This document shows positions 1-8,279 of a DNA stretch of 20,616 nucleotides, in pieces. This DNA comes from Tubulinosema ratisbonensis (taxonomy: Eukaryota; Microsporidia; Tubulinosematidae). Positions within the stretch are counted from its first letter, which is position 1; the number at the start of each line of letters is the position of its first letter. The notes under the pieces are model-generated. The model was not told the origin of the DNA. It made no database searches and worked only from the letters and a program-made list of their open reading frames with translations. The position numbers and the translations under genes are program-made. The DNA is taken from assembly GCA_004000155.1 (NCBI GenBank), contig RCSS01000796.1, positions 1-20,616 of the forward strand, in the 5' to 3' direction.

Positions 1-381
1 AACACAACACAAGAAGAAATCTTTTTACTAAGCCAAGAAATGAAAAAAGAATCAGAGAACTTTGCTAAATTCTTTAAAGAAGCAAAGAAAGAGAAATTTG
101 AAATAGAAAATAAATTTATGAAAAATAAAATATTTCCTAAAAAAATATCAGCTAAGTCAGTGAGGATTAAAAAAAAAGTATCACCAAAGAAAGAGAATGA
201 AATAAAGGAAGAAAAGGAAAAGAATGAAATAAAAGAAGAAAAAGAAGAGAATAAATTAACTGAAGAAAAGGAAGATCAAATTAAAGAGGAAATTAATGAA
301 GAAAGAAAGCCTGTTTCAAAAACTAAAAAAATTGTAAAAAAGAAAAGAAAACCAATTACATTTCAAGGAAGAAAAAAATAA
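1..381 (+). CDS. Lys/Glu-rich hypothetical protein, 5' end outside window
   Basis: The reading frame is open from base 1 and ends at the TAA at 379-381, giving at least 126 residues. The first ATG in frame is at 40, but codons 1-13 before it (reading NTTQEEIFLLSQE) look coding, so I treat the gene as cut off by the window edge rather than starting at 40. The visible part begins with a charged, probably helical stretch. Then comes a run of imperfect NEIKEEKE-type repeats (about residues 66-100), then a very basic C-terminal tail with clusters such as KKKRKP that could act as a nuclear localisation or nucleic-acid-binding tail. There are no membrane segments and no domain I recognise. The strong Lys/Glu bias is partly what AT-rich DNA produces. 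The frame is convincing; the function is unknown. Confidence 0.65.
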   Translation, partial: NTTQEEIFLLSQEMKKESENFAKFFKEAKKEKFEIENKFMKNKIFPKKISAKSVRIKKKVSPKKENEIKEEKEKNEIKEEKEENKLTEEKEDQIKEEINEERKPVSKTKKIVKKKRKPITFQGRKK

Positions 382-708
382 TTTATAATTAAATTGTTAT
401 TAAATATTTATTATTAGTTAGGGTTAGTTCTTTAATTCAATTGATAATTTGAATATTATTTATTCTTTTTTGCATTAAATTAAAGTAAAAGGAATAATAA
501 ATTAACTTAATTATTGAATAAAGCAAATTAAATTTATTAAACAAAATTGTTTAGTCATTTATGTAAATTTTAGAAACCTTAGGTGTTTCTTTTTTATATG
601 ATTTTATGAAAAATTTACAAGAAAAAAAAATTTTGTATTTTTAAATGAAATAAAATTAAAAAACCAAAATAATTAATTTAAATAAATACTTAAATTTTGT
701 ATTAAATA
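382..708. other. AT-rich spacer without a gene
   Basis: No reading frame of useful length is visible on either strand. It contains a small hairpin: AGAAAC at 572-577 pairs with GTTTCT at 585-590, and five more T residues follow. This looks like an intrinsic or Pol III style stop, but nothing recognisable lies upstream of it. Near 415-426 there is a short GTTAGGGTTAG, too short to be called telomeric. Confidence 0.6.
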
Positions 709-780
709 TCTTCCTTGGTGTAGGGGTTAGCATCTTAGCCTGTCACGCTAAAGACCTGGGTTCGATTCCCAGAGGGAGAG
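709..780 (+). tRNA. tRNA-Asp (anticodon GTC)
   Basis: The cloverleaf folds completely. The acceptor TCTTCCT (709-715) pairs with AGGGAGA (773-779), with one T-G wobble. The D stem GTGT/GCAT (718-721/730-733) is weak, with two wobble pairs. The anticodon stem is TTAGC/GCTAA (735-739/747-751), with loop CTGTCAC and anticodon GTC at 742-744, which reads Asp codons GAC and GAT. The T stem CTGGG/CCCAG carries the standard TTCGATT loop. The discriminator base is G780. The internal Pol III promoter is present: an A box around 716-726 and the B box GGTTCGATTCC at 759-769. No intron and no encoded CCA are present, as expected for a eukaryotic nuclear tRNA. Confidence 0.96.
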
Positions 781-781
781 C

Positions 782-789
782 TTTTTTTT
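782..789 (+). terminator. Pol III terminator of tRNA-Asp
   Basis: Eight consecutive T residues begin two bases after the tRNA discriminator base. A run of four or more T on the sense strand is the usual RNA polymerase III stop. Confidence 0.85.
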
Positions 790-1066
790 ATTTTCACAAA
801 TATTACTTTTAATTTATGCACTATTAAATTTTAAAGCTTAATAAATATACATACTTTATAGTTCAACACTTTAACTTAAAAAACCAAAAAAAAAGTTCTC
901 ATCAAATTTTTAAAAAAATTTAATCTTTTAAACTTGTTAAATTTTAATCATAAATTAAATTTTACAAACAAATAAGGTAAATTAACTGAAAAAAATTAAG
1001 TTTATTTAAAATTTTAATAATAATATAAAATTAAAATACAAATTTCTTATAAACTATTATTTATTC

Positions 1067-1342
1067 TTACTCGGTGTCATCATCCTCATCAGAATCCTCA
1101 AACTCATCAGTGCTGTCATCAGAGCCTGAATCATCATTATCATCACCTTCAGTAGTAGCGTTGCTGCCAGAAGCATCTGTAGAATCATGAGAATCATCGT
1201 TTGACTGAAGTGTACTATCGTCGGTAGATACGTTTGAGTTTGAGACATCTGAGTTTGAGCCAAGATCACCATTTGAGGTAACTTCATCTTTATCTTCTAC
1301 CTTGTTTTTCATATCTTTTTTGTCAGCAAGTTTCTCTTCCAT
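1067..1342 (-). CDS. Small acidic Asp/Ser-rich protein
   Basis: A 91-residue protein. Its first 20 residues are mixed-charge and Lys-rich. The rest is dominated by Asp, Ser, Asn, Thr and Glu and ends in a nearly pure acidic tail (EDSDEDDDTE). No hydrophobic segment or signal peptide is present, so it is probably soluble and disordered. The start is well supported: reading the minus strand, ACCCCTAA stands directly before the ATG, with the CCCC block (complement of 1346-1349) four to seven bases upstream, as at other starts in this window. The coding stretch is clearly richer in G and C than its surroundings, although an Asp/Ser-rich protein would cause some of that. Acidic tails of this kind occur in histone chaperones and many nuclear proteins, but nothing here identifies a family. 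Confidence 0.75.
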   Translation of the reverse strand: MEEKLADKKDMKNKVEDKDEVTSNGDLGSNSDVSNSNVSTDDSTLQSNDDSHDSTDASGSNATTEGDDNDDSGSDDSTDEFEDSDEDDDTE

Positions 1343-1345
1343 TTA

Positions 1346-1349
1346 GGGG
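1346..1349 (-). promoter_or_regulatory. CCCC start-proximal motif of the acidic protein gene
   Basis: On the minus strand CCCC lies four to seven bases before the ATG at 1342. Microsporidian genes often carry a CCC or GGG block just upstream of the start, where it serves as a start-proximal promoter signal. It supports this start. Confidence 0.6.
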
Positions 1350-1462
1350 TAAGAATTCTTTTTCTATTTATCTTTTAATTTAGAAATTTAAACTAATAAA
1401 AAATATTTAATAATAAATTATTAATTTGACCAATAAAAAATTAAATTTTAAAAAAAAATAAA

Positions 1463-1550
1463 AAATTTTTAATTATTGTTAAAGTTTAATTTTTTAATTA
1501 TTTTTAAAGTTTAATTTTTTAATTATTTTTAAAATTTAATTTTTTATTAA
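1463..1550. repeat. 25-bp AT-rich tandem repeat, about three units
   Basis: The unit AAAGTTTAATTTTTTAATTA+TTTTT (25 bp) occurs at 1481-1505 and again, identical, at 1506-1530. A diverged third copy starts at 1531 and a partial one precedes 1481. It is probably a slippage-derived minisatellite in the spacer upstream of the acidic protein gene. Confidence 0.7.
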
Positions 1551-1865
1551 TTTAATTTTAAATGTTTTTTTGGATAAAAAAAATAAATATAATAAACTTT
1601 ATTTGATAAAACAAAGTAATGTTTTTGTATTTGAATAGAGAATTTTAAAATAATTAATTTAAAAACATAATTTAATTTTTCTATGATTGTTAATTTTTAG
1701 AATAAATTACAGTTTCATAAATAATAAAAATAATTTATGTTTTCTTTAAGTTATATGTTTTACTAACAGATATTAAATTATCCAATCAGTTTATCATCCT
1801 TTTCTTTCATTTAATCTTAAAAAAACTTAAAACATTTCTTAAAAACCCCCTTTTTATATAAACAT

Positions 1866-1942
1866 TATATTTAATATATTCATAAAAAAACTAGTAAATA
1901 CAATATAACTATTTAATTTTTTTTATGAATATATTAAATATA
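1866..1942. repeat. Long near-perfect palindrome (hairpin)
   Basis: The 25-base arm 1866-1890 is the exact reverse complement of 1918-1942. Inside the 27-base loop a second pair, TAAATA (1895-1900) and TATTTA (1910-1915), extends the fold. A perfect 25-base arm is more than AT-richness alone would easily give. No coding sequence adjoins it. A CCCCC run (about 1846-1850) lies just upstream. It could be a small inverted-repeat mobile element or a structural hairpin. Confidence 0.75.
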
Positions 1943-2642
1943 AAAACTCAATTAATTTATCATTTTAAGCGTTAAAATTTATTTCTTGATTTTTTAATAA
2001 TACATTTTCTAACTTTTTATTATTCTCATGTTTAACAGTTATATTTTTTAAGATTGCTTTTTAGAGGAAAAATAAAGATTGATATTTTAAAATGATCTAA
2101 TAAATGAGATATAAATTAGATAAGTAACTAAACTTAATAAAAGTTGTGTATAGCAAGCTGTAATGGAAAATATAATAATATAAAAAGAAAATCAAATTCA
2201 TCATAAGTTTCCGCCAAATTTTCCTAAAATCAAAAGAATAAATAGGTCAGCTGATTTGATGCATGGCGTATAAAAGTTTAAATTAAGTCAATGTTACTGA
2301 ATATTTTATTCAACATAATAAGTATCCGTACACAAGTTTTATCTTTAATTTATGGCTACAAAACCTATTTTTCAATGATAAAAAAAACGATCAGAAATGG
2401 TTAAAATTAGTAACAAATTAAAGGATTTAAAAACCTTATTTTTTATAATTTCATTTACAAATGTTATTTAGAAAAACGCACAATATATTAAAGTAAGAAT
2501 AGAAAACGGTTAGAAATAGGAGATATATTTTCAATTAAGAGCATTTATCACAAAATAACATGATTATGAAGAGAATAAAGAAATAAGTACTTAAAATTTA
2601 AGATAAAAAAATAAAAAATAATCATTGAGAAAAAAAAACATT

Positions 2643-2738
2643 AAATGGTATTATTATGGCGACAACGAACAATCTAGAAAATAATTTATTGAAGAAATAT
2701 GTCCAGGAGTTATCATTGATTTACAGGATTGCTAGGAA
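2643..2738 (+). pseudogene. Possible decayed transposase fragment
   Basis: In the frame starting at 2643 the translation reads WYYYGDNEQSRK, a stop, then FIEEICPGVIIDLQDC, a stop, then EEK. The stretch ending in PGVII..xDC followed by TAG, where TGG (Trp) would differ by one base, resembles the second catalytic-Asp region of Merlin/IS1016-type DDE transposases (pattern PGT.I.SD.W). Such elements are known from microsporidia. Both stops and the lack of a long frame mean it is dead if real. The resemblance is short and I could not test it, so this is a weak call. Confidence 0.25.
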
Positions 2739-3448
2739 GAAAAAAATGCAAACAACCATAGCTGAAACTTAGATGGTTTATCAGAGTTCTTTTTTAAAAT
2801 GAGCAGAAATGGAACCTATAAGTATTGTTCAGGGGTTGTGTATAAACACCTTAAATTATTATTTTAATCTTATTTATTGTTTATTTCTTTATGAAAAACA
2901 AGTTTTGTAATTATAGATAAAACCTTTGAGTAAGACTTAGAAATTAATCTGTAAAACAATAATGTTAGTTTATGATTGATTTAAATCTAAATATTAGCAA
3001 CCATTTGCCTAATATTTTTCTCAAATAAAAAGAAATATTCAAAAGAACTCAACAAAACATAATTTTTTGATTTTGAAAAATATTTGTAAGACTCTTTCAA
3101 ATAATGTATAAAACTTTAAATATAAATGTATTTGCTTTTTATTTCTAATATAAGATAGTAAAATGTATAAAAACTTAGATTAACCACAAAATATATAAGA
3201 TTTGCCATATACAAAAGCAACACAAGAAAATTTTTTTATTAATGGTTCTTAAGGTTGAAGATGTTTTTGGGACTTTCTATAACATTTAAAAATTAGTTAG
3301 TTAAAATGTTTTAAGTTGTTAAAAACTTATATGATCGTTTCTTTCGAAAAAAATGACTTATGCAACAAAAATAAAATTAATTGAGACCTTGTATCGCTTT
3401 TTGAAAATAATCTGAAATGTTGAAGATTAAGTATTAGAATAGCTTAAA

Positions 3449-3560
3449 TTTTTTGTTGTCTAGGATGGGAAATCAGTACAAAGATCTTTTGCTTTACCTT
3501 CTATATAAAATATTAATGCACATTTGTTGAGAAACAAATGGCAAAATTAAAAAGGAAGGT
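3449..3560 (-). repeat. Dispersed repeat family, eroded copy (minus strand)
   Basis: Read on the minus strand, this copy ends in CCTAGACAACAAAAAA (3' end at 3449) and contains GAAGGTAAAGCAAAAGATCTT, GATTTCCCATCC and a CATTTGTTTC segment, in the same order as the intact copies at 4845-5063 and 6422-6629. Homology fades beyond about 3560, so the 5' boundary is approximate. No target-site duplication was recognisable. Confidence 0.75.
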
Positions 3561-4021
3561 ACATACTACTGATGGTCTTAAGGCTGGCATTGAAGTTCAT
3601 AGATCGGGCTCACATTGCGCATCTAAATATTTCATTATATTAAGATTATATTGAAATAGAATAGAATAGAAAAAGCTGGTATAAGATAATTGAGCTATGC
3701 CTTAATATTTTAAATCCTATCACACCGATAAAAAAAAGATAATTTGTTTTTTACAATTTCTAACATGAAAATTTTGACAAGAGATATATTTCTAGGTCTT
3801 AAAAGCTTCTTGTAATCAGAAACTTGATTTCGAAAATTGAAATATTAATTTTATCTTATCACTAGCCTCTTTTTGCGGTATAATTTCTTAGAGCCATATT
3901 AATCGACAAAAAACACCAAAAATTTTTTCGCAGAAGAAAAAATATAATAAAGTATTCTCAAATAATAATATAAAAATTACCAATAATCATACTTAAAAAT
4001 CTATAACTGTTTAAAAATTCT

Positions 4022-4381
4022 TTATTTATATTTCTTTATTTTAACACTTTTAACTCTTTTTATTTTACTTCTATTGTGATAAATATCAACTACCATTTCT
4101 TTTTGATTCTTTCTAATATCTGCGTTTCCCTGTATCTCTTTTAAGTCATCAATACTAAGCCTATTAATTAATTTCTTTTGTTTGCTTTTTTTGATAATGA
4201 CCTTGTTGGCTTTGTATAGTTTTAATCTAATATCTTTATTCTGCATCAATTCTGTCAAATATTCATTTGATATTTTTTGATTTTTTTTAGATTGTAATTT
4301 TGATGTTTTTTTAGGAGTGAACTTAACTTCTTTTTTAGATCTTTTTATTACTTTAACAAATGATAGTATTAATTTTTTCAT
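4022..4381 (-). CDS. Small basic hypothetical protein
   Basis: A 119-residue, strongly Lys-rich protein (N-terminus MKKLILSFVKVIKRSKK, C-terminus RVKSVKIKKYK). The first 15 residues are mildly hydrophobic but not a clear signal peptide, since they are followed and interrupted by Lys/Arg. The middle (about 40-105) is likely helical and of mixed charge. A TAA lies three codons before the ATG in frame, so no upstream start is possible. No CCC block lies next to the ATG; the nearest C-run on this strand is about 130 bases upstream, inside the hairpin at 4511-4541. The basic composition would suit an RNA- or ribosome-associated protein, but I see no family signature. It sits alone among repeat-rich spacers. 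Length and non-repetitive content make it more likely real than not. Confidence 0.55.
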   Translation of the reverse strand: MKKLILSFVKVIKRSKKEVKFTPKKTSKLQSKKNQKISNEYLTELMQNKDIRLKLYKANKVIIKKSKQKKLINRLSIDDLKEIQGNADIRKNQKEMVVDIYHNRSKIKRVKSVKIKKYK

Positions 4382-4510
4382 AGAATGTTATATGTTTATT
4401 TTTTAGGTTAAAACAATGTATTTTTATAAACAAATAAAAAAATGACTTTTATTCTATTGTTTAATTATTGGATAATATTTCGAATAAAGAAATTACACGT
4501 TTATTCTTTG

Positions 4511-4541
4511 AAAAGGGGGTAAAATATTCATATACCCTTTT
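4511..4541. repeat. Hairpin with G-run and C-run arms
   Basis: AAAAGGG at 4511-4517 pairs with CCCTTTT at 4535-4541 around a 17-base AT-rich loop. Two more G residues follow the left arm. In such AT-rich DNA, G and C runs are conspicuous. It lies about 130 bases upstream of the minus-strand gene starting at 4381, and there is no plus-strand gene to its right. Confidence 0.5.
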
Positions 4542-4832
4542 GGGAAATATTTATTTTTTTAAATTTTTGTTATTATGCAACATTGCATTCATTTTGAACA
4601 AAAATTTCTTTAAAAAAATAATCTTACTTTTTATCATTTATTAAGTAATTTGAAGTTTTTTATATCTTAAATTTTTACATGTTTAAAAAAATTAGAAATA
4701 ATTTGTATTAATCTAATATATTTCTACCAGTGCTTGTTATTTCTATGTAGATATGATATTAAACTAATACAAACTAGTTTTATGTTTATCCTAAACCTTA
4801 AAAGTTTTTTAGATTCAAAAGAATGGACTTGT

Positions 4833-4844
4833 TTTAACTGTAAT
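4833..4844. repeat. Target-site duplication, left copy (element 1)
   Basis: TTTAACTGTAAT at 4833-4844 is repeated exactly at 5064-5075, immediately outside the element at 4845-5063. Allowing one mismatch, the match extends to 16 bases. Confidence 0.85.
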
Positions 4845-5063
4845 GTTGTAACCAAAGCCTGCAAGGTAAGGTAGACTTAGGCAGTCAATAGAGTGCACGG
4901 GTGGGTTTTAGCGGGTGAAAGGCTCGCAGTATTTTGAACTATACCCAAGTATGGGAAACATATTTTACCGTATGTTTCCGTCGACTAGATATAATTATTC
5001 TTATAAAGAAGGTATAGCGAAAAGATCTCCGTATGGATTTCCCATCCCTAGGCAACAAAAAAA
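4845..5063 (+). mobile_element. SINE-like retroposon, full-length copy 1
   Basis: A 219-bp element flanked by a 12-bp direct duplication and ending in TAGGCAACAAAAAAA. It matches the copy at 6422-6629 over essentially its whole length and shares its 3' end with at least four eroded copies. It has no terminal inverted repeats. Visible folds are GCCTG/TAGGC (4857-4861/4878-4882), an outer stem CTATACC/GGTATAG (4939-4945/5011-5017) and an inner stem GGAAACATA/TATGTTTCC (4954-4962/4971-4979). Compared with copy 2 it has 14 extra bases near 4899-4916, bounded by GGGT repeats. The duplication, A-run and constant 3' end fit insertion by target-primed reverse transcription, so a partner reverse transcriptase must be encoded elsewhere. 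The 61-codon frame from 4915 that runs out of the element is not conserved in copy 2, so I do not treat it as a gene. Confidence 0.85.
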
Positions 5064-5075
5064 TTTAACTGTAAT
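5064..5075. repeat. Target-site duplication, right copy (element 1)
   Basis: TTTAACTGTAAT follows directly after the A-run of the element and is identical to 4833-4844. Confidence 0.85.
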
Positions 5076-6407
5076 TTTGACTAAAACAGATAAAAAATAG
5101 AAGACTTTTAAATATTACTTTGCAAATTGTTAGTTACTAAATAAAAATTGTACTATTTTTTATTATGGTTATATGTAAAAAATAAATGATTTTGTTTTAT
5201 TTTTTTCTAAAGGTGGTAAATTAATTGATGAGAGCATTTATACTCTGTTAAAATAAATATTATTCATCTGTTTTTCAAATTTTTAATATTTAATCATTTT
5301 GTAATTGATAGTGAGATTTAGAATTGTAAAACTAATATTTTTTCAGTATTATTGATAGTTCTTAAATCTTTAGTAACATTAACGTATCTAATTAATATTA
5401 TGATGAGTACATTAACCATATAATTCTTTTATAAAATACCTTTTAAATCTATCCCGTACACTTCTTTCATTCAGATTTGCAAATCAACCTATCTTGTTTT
5501 AAGTAACTATTTTTTATCGAGTGCTAAAGAATTCCTAATTAACATATTCATACTGATAAATAAAATAATATTTGCCAACAATCATCTATCATCCCCTCTT
5601 TTTTAGAACAAACTTATTAAAATTCATATTAATATTGTATTAGAATTAATAAATGTTTTTTAGCGGATGTGTGATTTGAAAAAATATTTTTGGAAATTTA
5701 CGTAATATAATCTATTTATTAAAAGTTTCTCGAAGTTCATGATTTTTTGTTTTTTACAAAAATTCTCATTGATAATAATGCAATATCACTTGCCATTGAA
5801 GACCTTAGGTGATTTGCTTTAAGACTTATACGGAAAATTAAACAAAATTTTTTTTATTTTATTAAGCAAATGACAAAATATCTACAAGCATACATTGACA
5901 TATTTAAAGAAATTACTTTGATGGGAAAAAGGTGACAAACTTTAAAAAGTTTTTATAAATAAATGAAATTTGATATCTTTTAATTAAATTGCAAATTTTA
6001 AGATTAATTCAACAAATTTTTTAATATGCTCTTTTTTTAAATCTTTTCTTAACACTAGACTTTCCTATAGAACACTAGATTTGATCATAATACATCAAAA
6101 AATTTTTGCATATTTATGGCTTTCTCTGTAAAACTTACAAAAGATTTAATATTTAGTAATTTTGTCGTATAGAATCTAAAACAATTATCTTTGAAAAAAA
6201 GAATTAAAAATTTTTTATATCAAGTAAAATACCCAAAATGACAAGTAGATCCTCAACGTATTTCAAGAAAAAAGAAAATATTTGAATTATTCATTGAACT
6301 TTATAGAGCAAAGAGACAGATCAGAGAATAGAAGATAATAAACAGAAAAACAACACAAAGAGACTCAGTATACTAAAGCAGAAAAATGGCTACTTATTCA
6401 GAATACC
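5076..6407. other. Gene-free spacer between the two intact elements
   Basis: About 1.3 kb with frequent stops in all six frames. I see no RNA gene, no convincing coding region and no further copy of the repeat. A CCCC at about 5593-5596 has no ATG close behind it. Confidence 0.55.
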
Positions 6408-6421
6408 TAACAAATAAAAGT
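6408..6421. repeat. Target-site duplication, left copy (element 2)
   Basis: TAACAAATAAAAGT at 6408-6421 is repeated exactly at 6630-6643 on the other side of the element. Confidence 0.9.
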
Positions 6422-6629
6422 CCTGTAATTAAAGCCTGCAAAGTAAGGTAGACACAGGCCGTCAATAGAGTGCACGGGTGAAAGGCTCGCAGTATCTTGA
6501 GCTATACCTAAGTATGGTAAACAAATTTTATCATATGTTTCCGTCGACTAGGTATAAATATTCTTATAAAGAAGGTATAGCGAAAAGACCTCCGTATGGA
6601 TTTCCCATCTTTAGGCAACAAAAAAAAAG
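6422..6629 (+). mobile_element. SINE-like retroposon, full-length copy 2
   Basis: A 208-bp element between perfect 14-bp duplications, ending in TAGGCAACAAAAAAAA. It begins CCTGTAATTAAAGCCTGC; copy 1 begins the same way with small changes, so both appear to have the true 5' end. Folds seen in copy 1 are kept: GCCTG/CAGGC (6434-6438/6455-6459) and CTATACC/GGTATAG (6502-6508/6574-6580). The inner hairpin is weaker here. It lies in the same orientation as copy 1, about 1.4 kb downstream, but its different duplication shows a separate insertion. There is no reading frame of note, and runs of four T inside the element argue against simple Pol III transcription of the whole unit. Confidence 0.88.
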
Positions 6630-6643
6630 TAACAAATAAAAGT
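6630..6643. repeat. Target-site duplication, right copy (element 2)
   Basis: TAACAAATAAAAGT directly follows the A-run of the element and is identical to 6408-6421. Confidence 0.9.
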
Positions 6644-7298
6644 ATATTTAAAAATTTTATAACATGCAGAAAACACGCAATACTATTATTCACCTTTTTA
6701 ACTGAGATAAAATTGACCAGAATTATAAGTAGATCTTTGATTTGTTATTTGTTTTTTTAATGTTATTCAAATTACTTTTTTTAAATTATTATAAAATTTT
6801 GAAGAACAAGATGATACTTTTTAAGAGTGAATTTATGGGATAATATCAAATAATTGTTTTTTAGTTTATTAAATGTTTTTAGTTAAAATGTATTTTATTA
6901 TAAATTTGCCTTTTGACTTGATTTAACTTTATTCCTTAAAAGAACATGATTTTTTATATAAAAATACAATAAACATTTTATTTTACTAATCTGTTTTGAT
7001 CTTCTAAAAAAATTAAAATTAGAAATTTTTTAAGTTACATAGTCTTTAAATTTAAACTTAATACTCACTTATAACAACAATATTTATAAATTTCTTTTAA
7101 TATTTTTAATACCGCCATCTTTTAAATTATTCATAAACAAAATTTCCTAATTTTTTATTTCATACAAAGAATTTCAAAACAGAATTTTTTCAAAATTGAT
7201 TCAATCATCAAAAACCAATACATGCAAAATAATTTATTTTAATTCAAAAAACGAACTTTAATTGAAAACATATCTAATTCATTCAAAAAATAAATTAT
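6644..7298. other. AT-rich spacer without a gene
   Basis: No coding region or RNA gene is visible. The last 250 bases are the 3' flank of the minus-strand gene ending at 7299. Confidence 0.6.
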
Positions 7299-8204
7299 TT
7301 ATTCTATACAATCACACATATCCTTGTATGACGAACTATCAAATAAATAATCAAAGTTCTCTTCTTCTACTTCCAACTCAGATCCACTATCTAACTTATT
7401 AAACACTTTCAATCCTTCAACTCTTTTATCAATCTTTAAATCTTTAACACATTTTAGATACTTTTTTAATATACTTTTAAGTCTACAAAGATTGTTTTCT
7501 TTAACACAACATAAAATTTCTTCTTTTTCTTCTAAAAAATCAAAAGAAAAATAAAGGAAATTAATTAAATCATCCACTTGTAATTCTTTTATCACTAAAT
7601 TATTACCTTTCTCTTTGTATAAGTAAATTAGCTCATAAGCTAAGAAACAAGTGTATTTATTTTTATCACCTAAGTATTTTAAAAAGTGATCAATGTTTGT
7701 AAAGTAATTTATATTAGTCATAAGCTTTAATTTATCATTTATTTGTGTGTCAGAATCAATAAAATTTTCAATCTCTTCTTTAAATTCATCATTCTTCAAA
7801 ATTAAATACAAATTTTTTAGCCAATAAGACTGATAAAGCAATTTAACAATTCTTTCCTTTTCTTTCAAATATCTTTTTCGAAAAGAAAGAAAGAACAAAT
7901 AAGAATCTAAAAGATCATCATCTTCAAAGTTAATTATCAAATCAACATCATAATAAGCTAAAAGTATTATCAGATTAGATTTTATTAAATTGTTTGTGGT
8001 CTCAGAGTACAAATTAATAATCTCATTTTCAATCTTTTTACATTTATAACCTTCTCTTTTTACAAACTGTTCACATAAATAAAAGAACCTGTTGTAATCG
8101 GAAGAATCGCAGTGACTTTGGTTTATTTTACTAAGTTTTAATAAATAATTTAACATTAAAAAAGGTAAAAAATTTAATTTAAAATGTTGTAACAAATGGC
8201 TCAT
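7299..8204 (-). CDS. Hypothetical helical protein, 301 residues
   Basis: The first in-frame ATG of the long open stretch is at 8204 (protein begins MSHLLQHFKLNFLPF). The protein alternates hydrophobic and charged segments throughout (for example the LLDSYLFFL and ELIYLYKEK regions), suggesting an all-helical, perhaps HEAT/ARM-like soluble fold. No continuous transmembrane stretch is evident. The C-terminal 45 residues are acidic (LEVEEENFDYLFD) and end MCDCIE. I recognise no family signature. The 5' end is odd: the CCCC start motif lies about 76 bases upstream, next to another ATG at 8273 that is in the same frame but separated by a single TAA (8217-8219). So either translation starts at 8204 with an unusually long leader, or the original N-terminus has been lost to a stop. 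Confidence 0.75.
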   Translation of the reverse strand: MSHLLQHFKLNFLPFLMLNYLLKLSKINQSHCDSSDYNRFFYLCEQFVKREGYKCKKIENEIINLYSETTNNLIKSNLIILLAYYDVDLIINFEDDDLLDSYLFFLSFRKRYLKEKERIVKLLYQSYWLKNLYLILKNDEFKEEIENFIDSDTQINDKLKLMTNINYFTNIDHFLKYLGDKNKYTCFLAYELIYLYKEKGNNLVIKELQVDDLINFLYFSFDFLEEKEEILCCVKENNLCRLKSILKKYLKCVKDLKIDKRVEGLKVFNKLDSGSELEVEEENFDYLFDSSSYKDMCDCIE

Positions 8205-8216
8205 TGAAGTCAAAAC

Positions 8217-8273
8217 TTAATGATTCCTTTTGTACAAGTTAGTTTGCTTCTTAAAAAATAAGAAGAGGAACAT
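8217..8273 (-). other. In-frame 18-codon upstream ORF ending in TAA
   Basis: The minus-strand ATG at 8273 lies seven bases after a CCCC block (8280-8283 complement) and reads MFLFLFFKKQTNLYKRNH before TAA. Five codons later, in the same frame, comes the ATG of the 301-residue protein. It may be an upstream ORF or the disrupted true N-terminus. I found no GTAAGT-type donor, so an intron removing the stop is not supported. Confidence 0.5.
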
Positions 8274-8279
8274 TCTTCA

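Larger units (their letters stand above)
1943..4021. other. Gene-poor spacer with decayed mobile DNA
   Basis: About 2 kb without an intact gene. The base composition is less monotonous than the poly(A)/poly(T) spacers next to real genes, and all frames are broken every few codons. It contains a possible transposase relic (2643-2738) and an eroded copy of the dispersed repeat family (3449-3560, minus strand). The simplest reading is an accumulation of old transposable-element DNA. Confidence 0.55.

Noticed and set aside
413..426. TTAGTTAGGGTTAG resembling telomeric repeat
   Set aside because: Fewer than two units and embedded in ordinary spacer; no array follows.
1057..1287. Met/Leu-rich 76-codon frame on the minus strand
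   Set aside because: It is an out-of-frame shadow of the acidic protein gene, which has the better start signal.
4845..5063. Idea that the repeat is a known RNA gene (SRP RNA, tRNA-derived or hammerhead ribozyme)
   Set aside because: I could not fit A/B boxes, the SRP Alu-domain fold or the hammerhead core convincingly, and internal T-runs argue against plain Pol III transcription.
4915..5100. 61-codon frame on the plus strand
   Set aside because: It lies mostly inside the SINE-like element, reads out of it into the flank, and is not kept in the second intact copy.
6508..6693. 61-codon frame on the minus strand
   Set aside because: It is antisense to the second intact element and its flank, with no start motif or conserved counterpart in copy 1.
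8205..8213. Start of the 301-residue protein at 8213
   Set aside because: The codon there is TTG, not ATG; the first usable ATG is at 8204.
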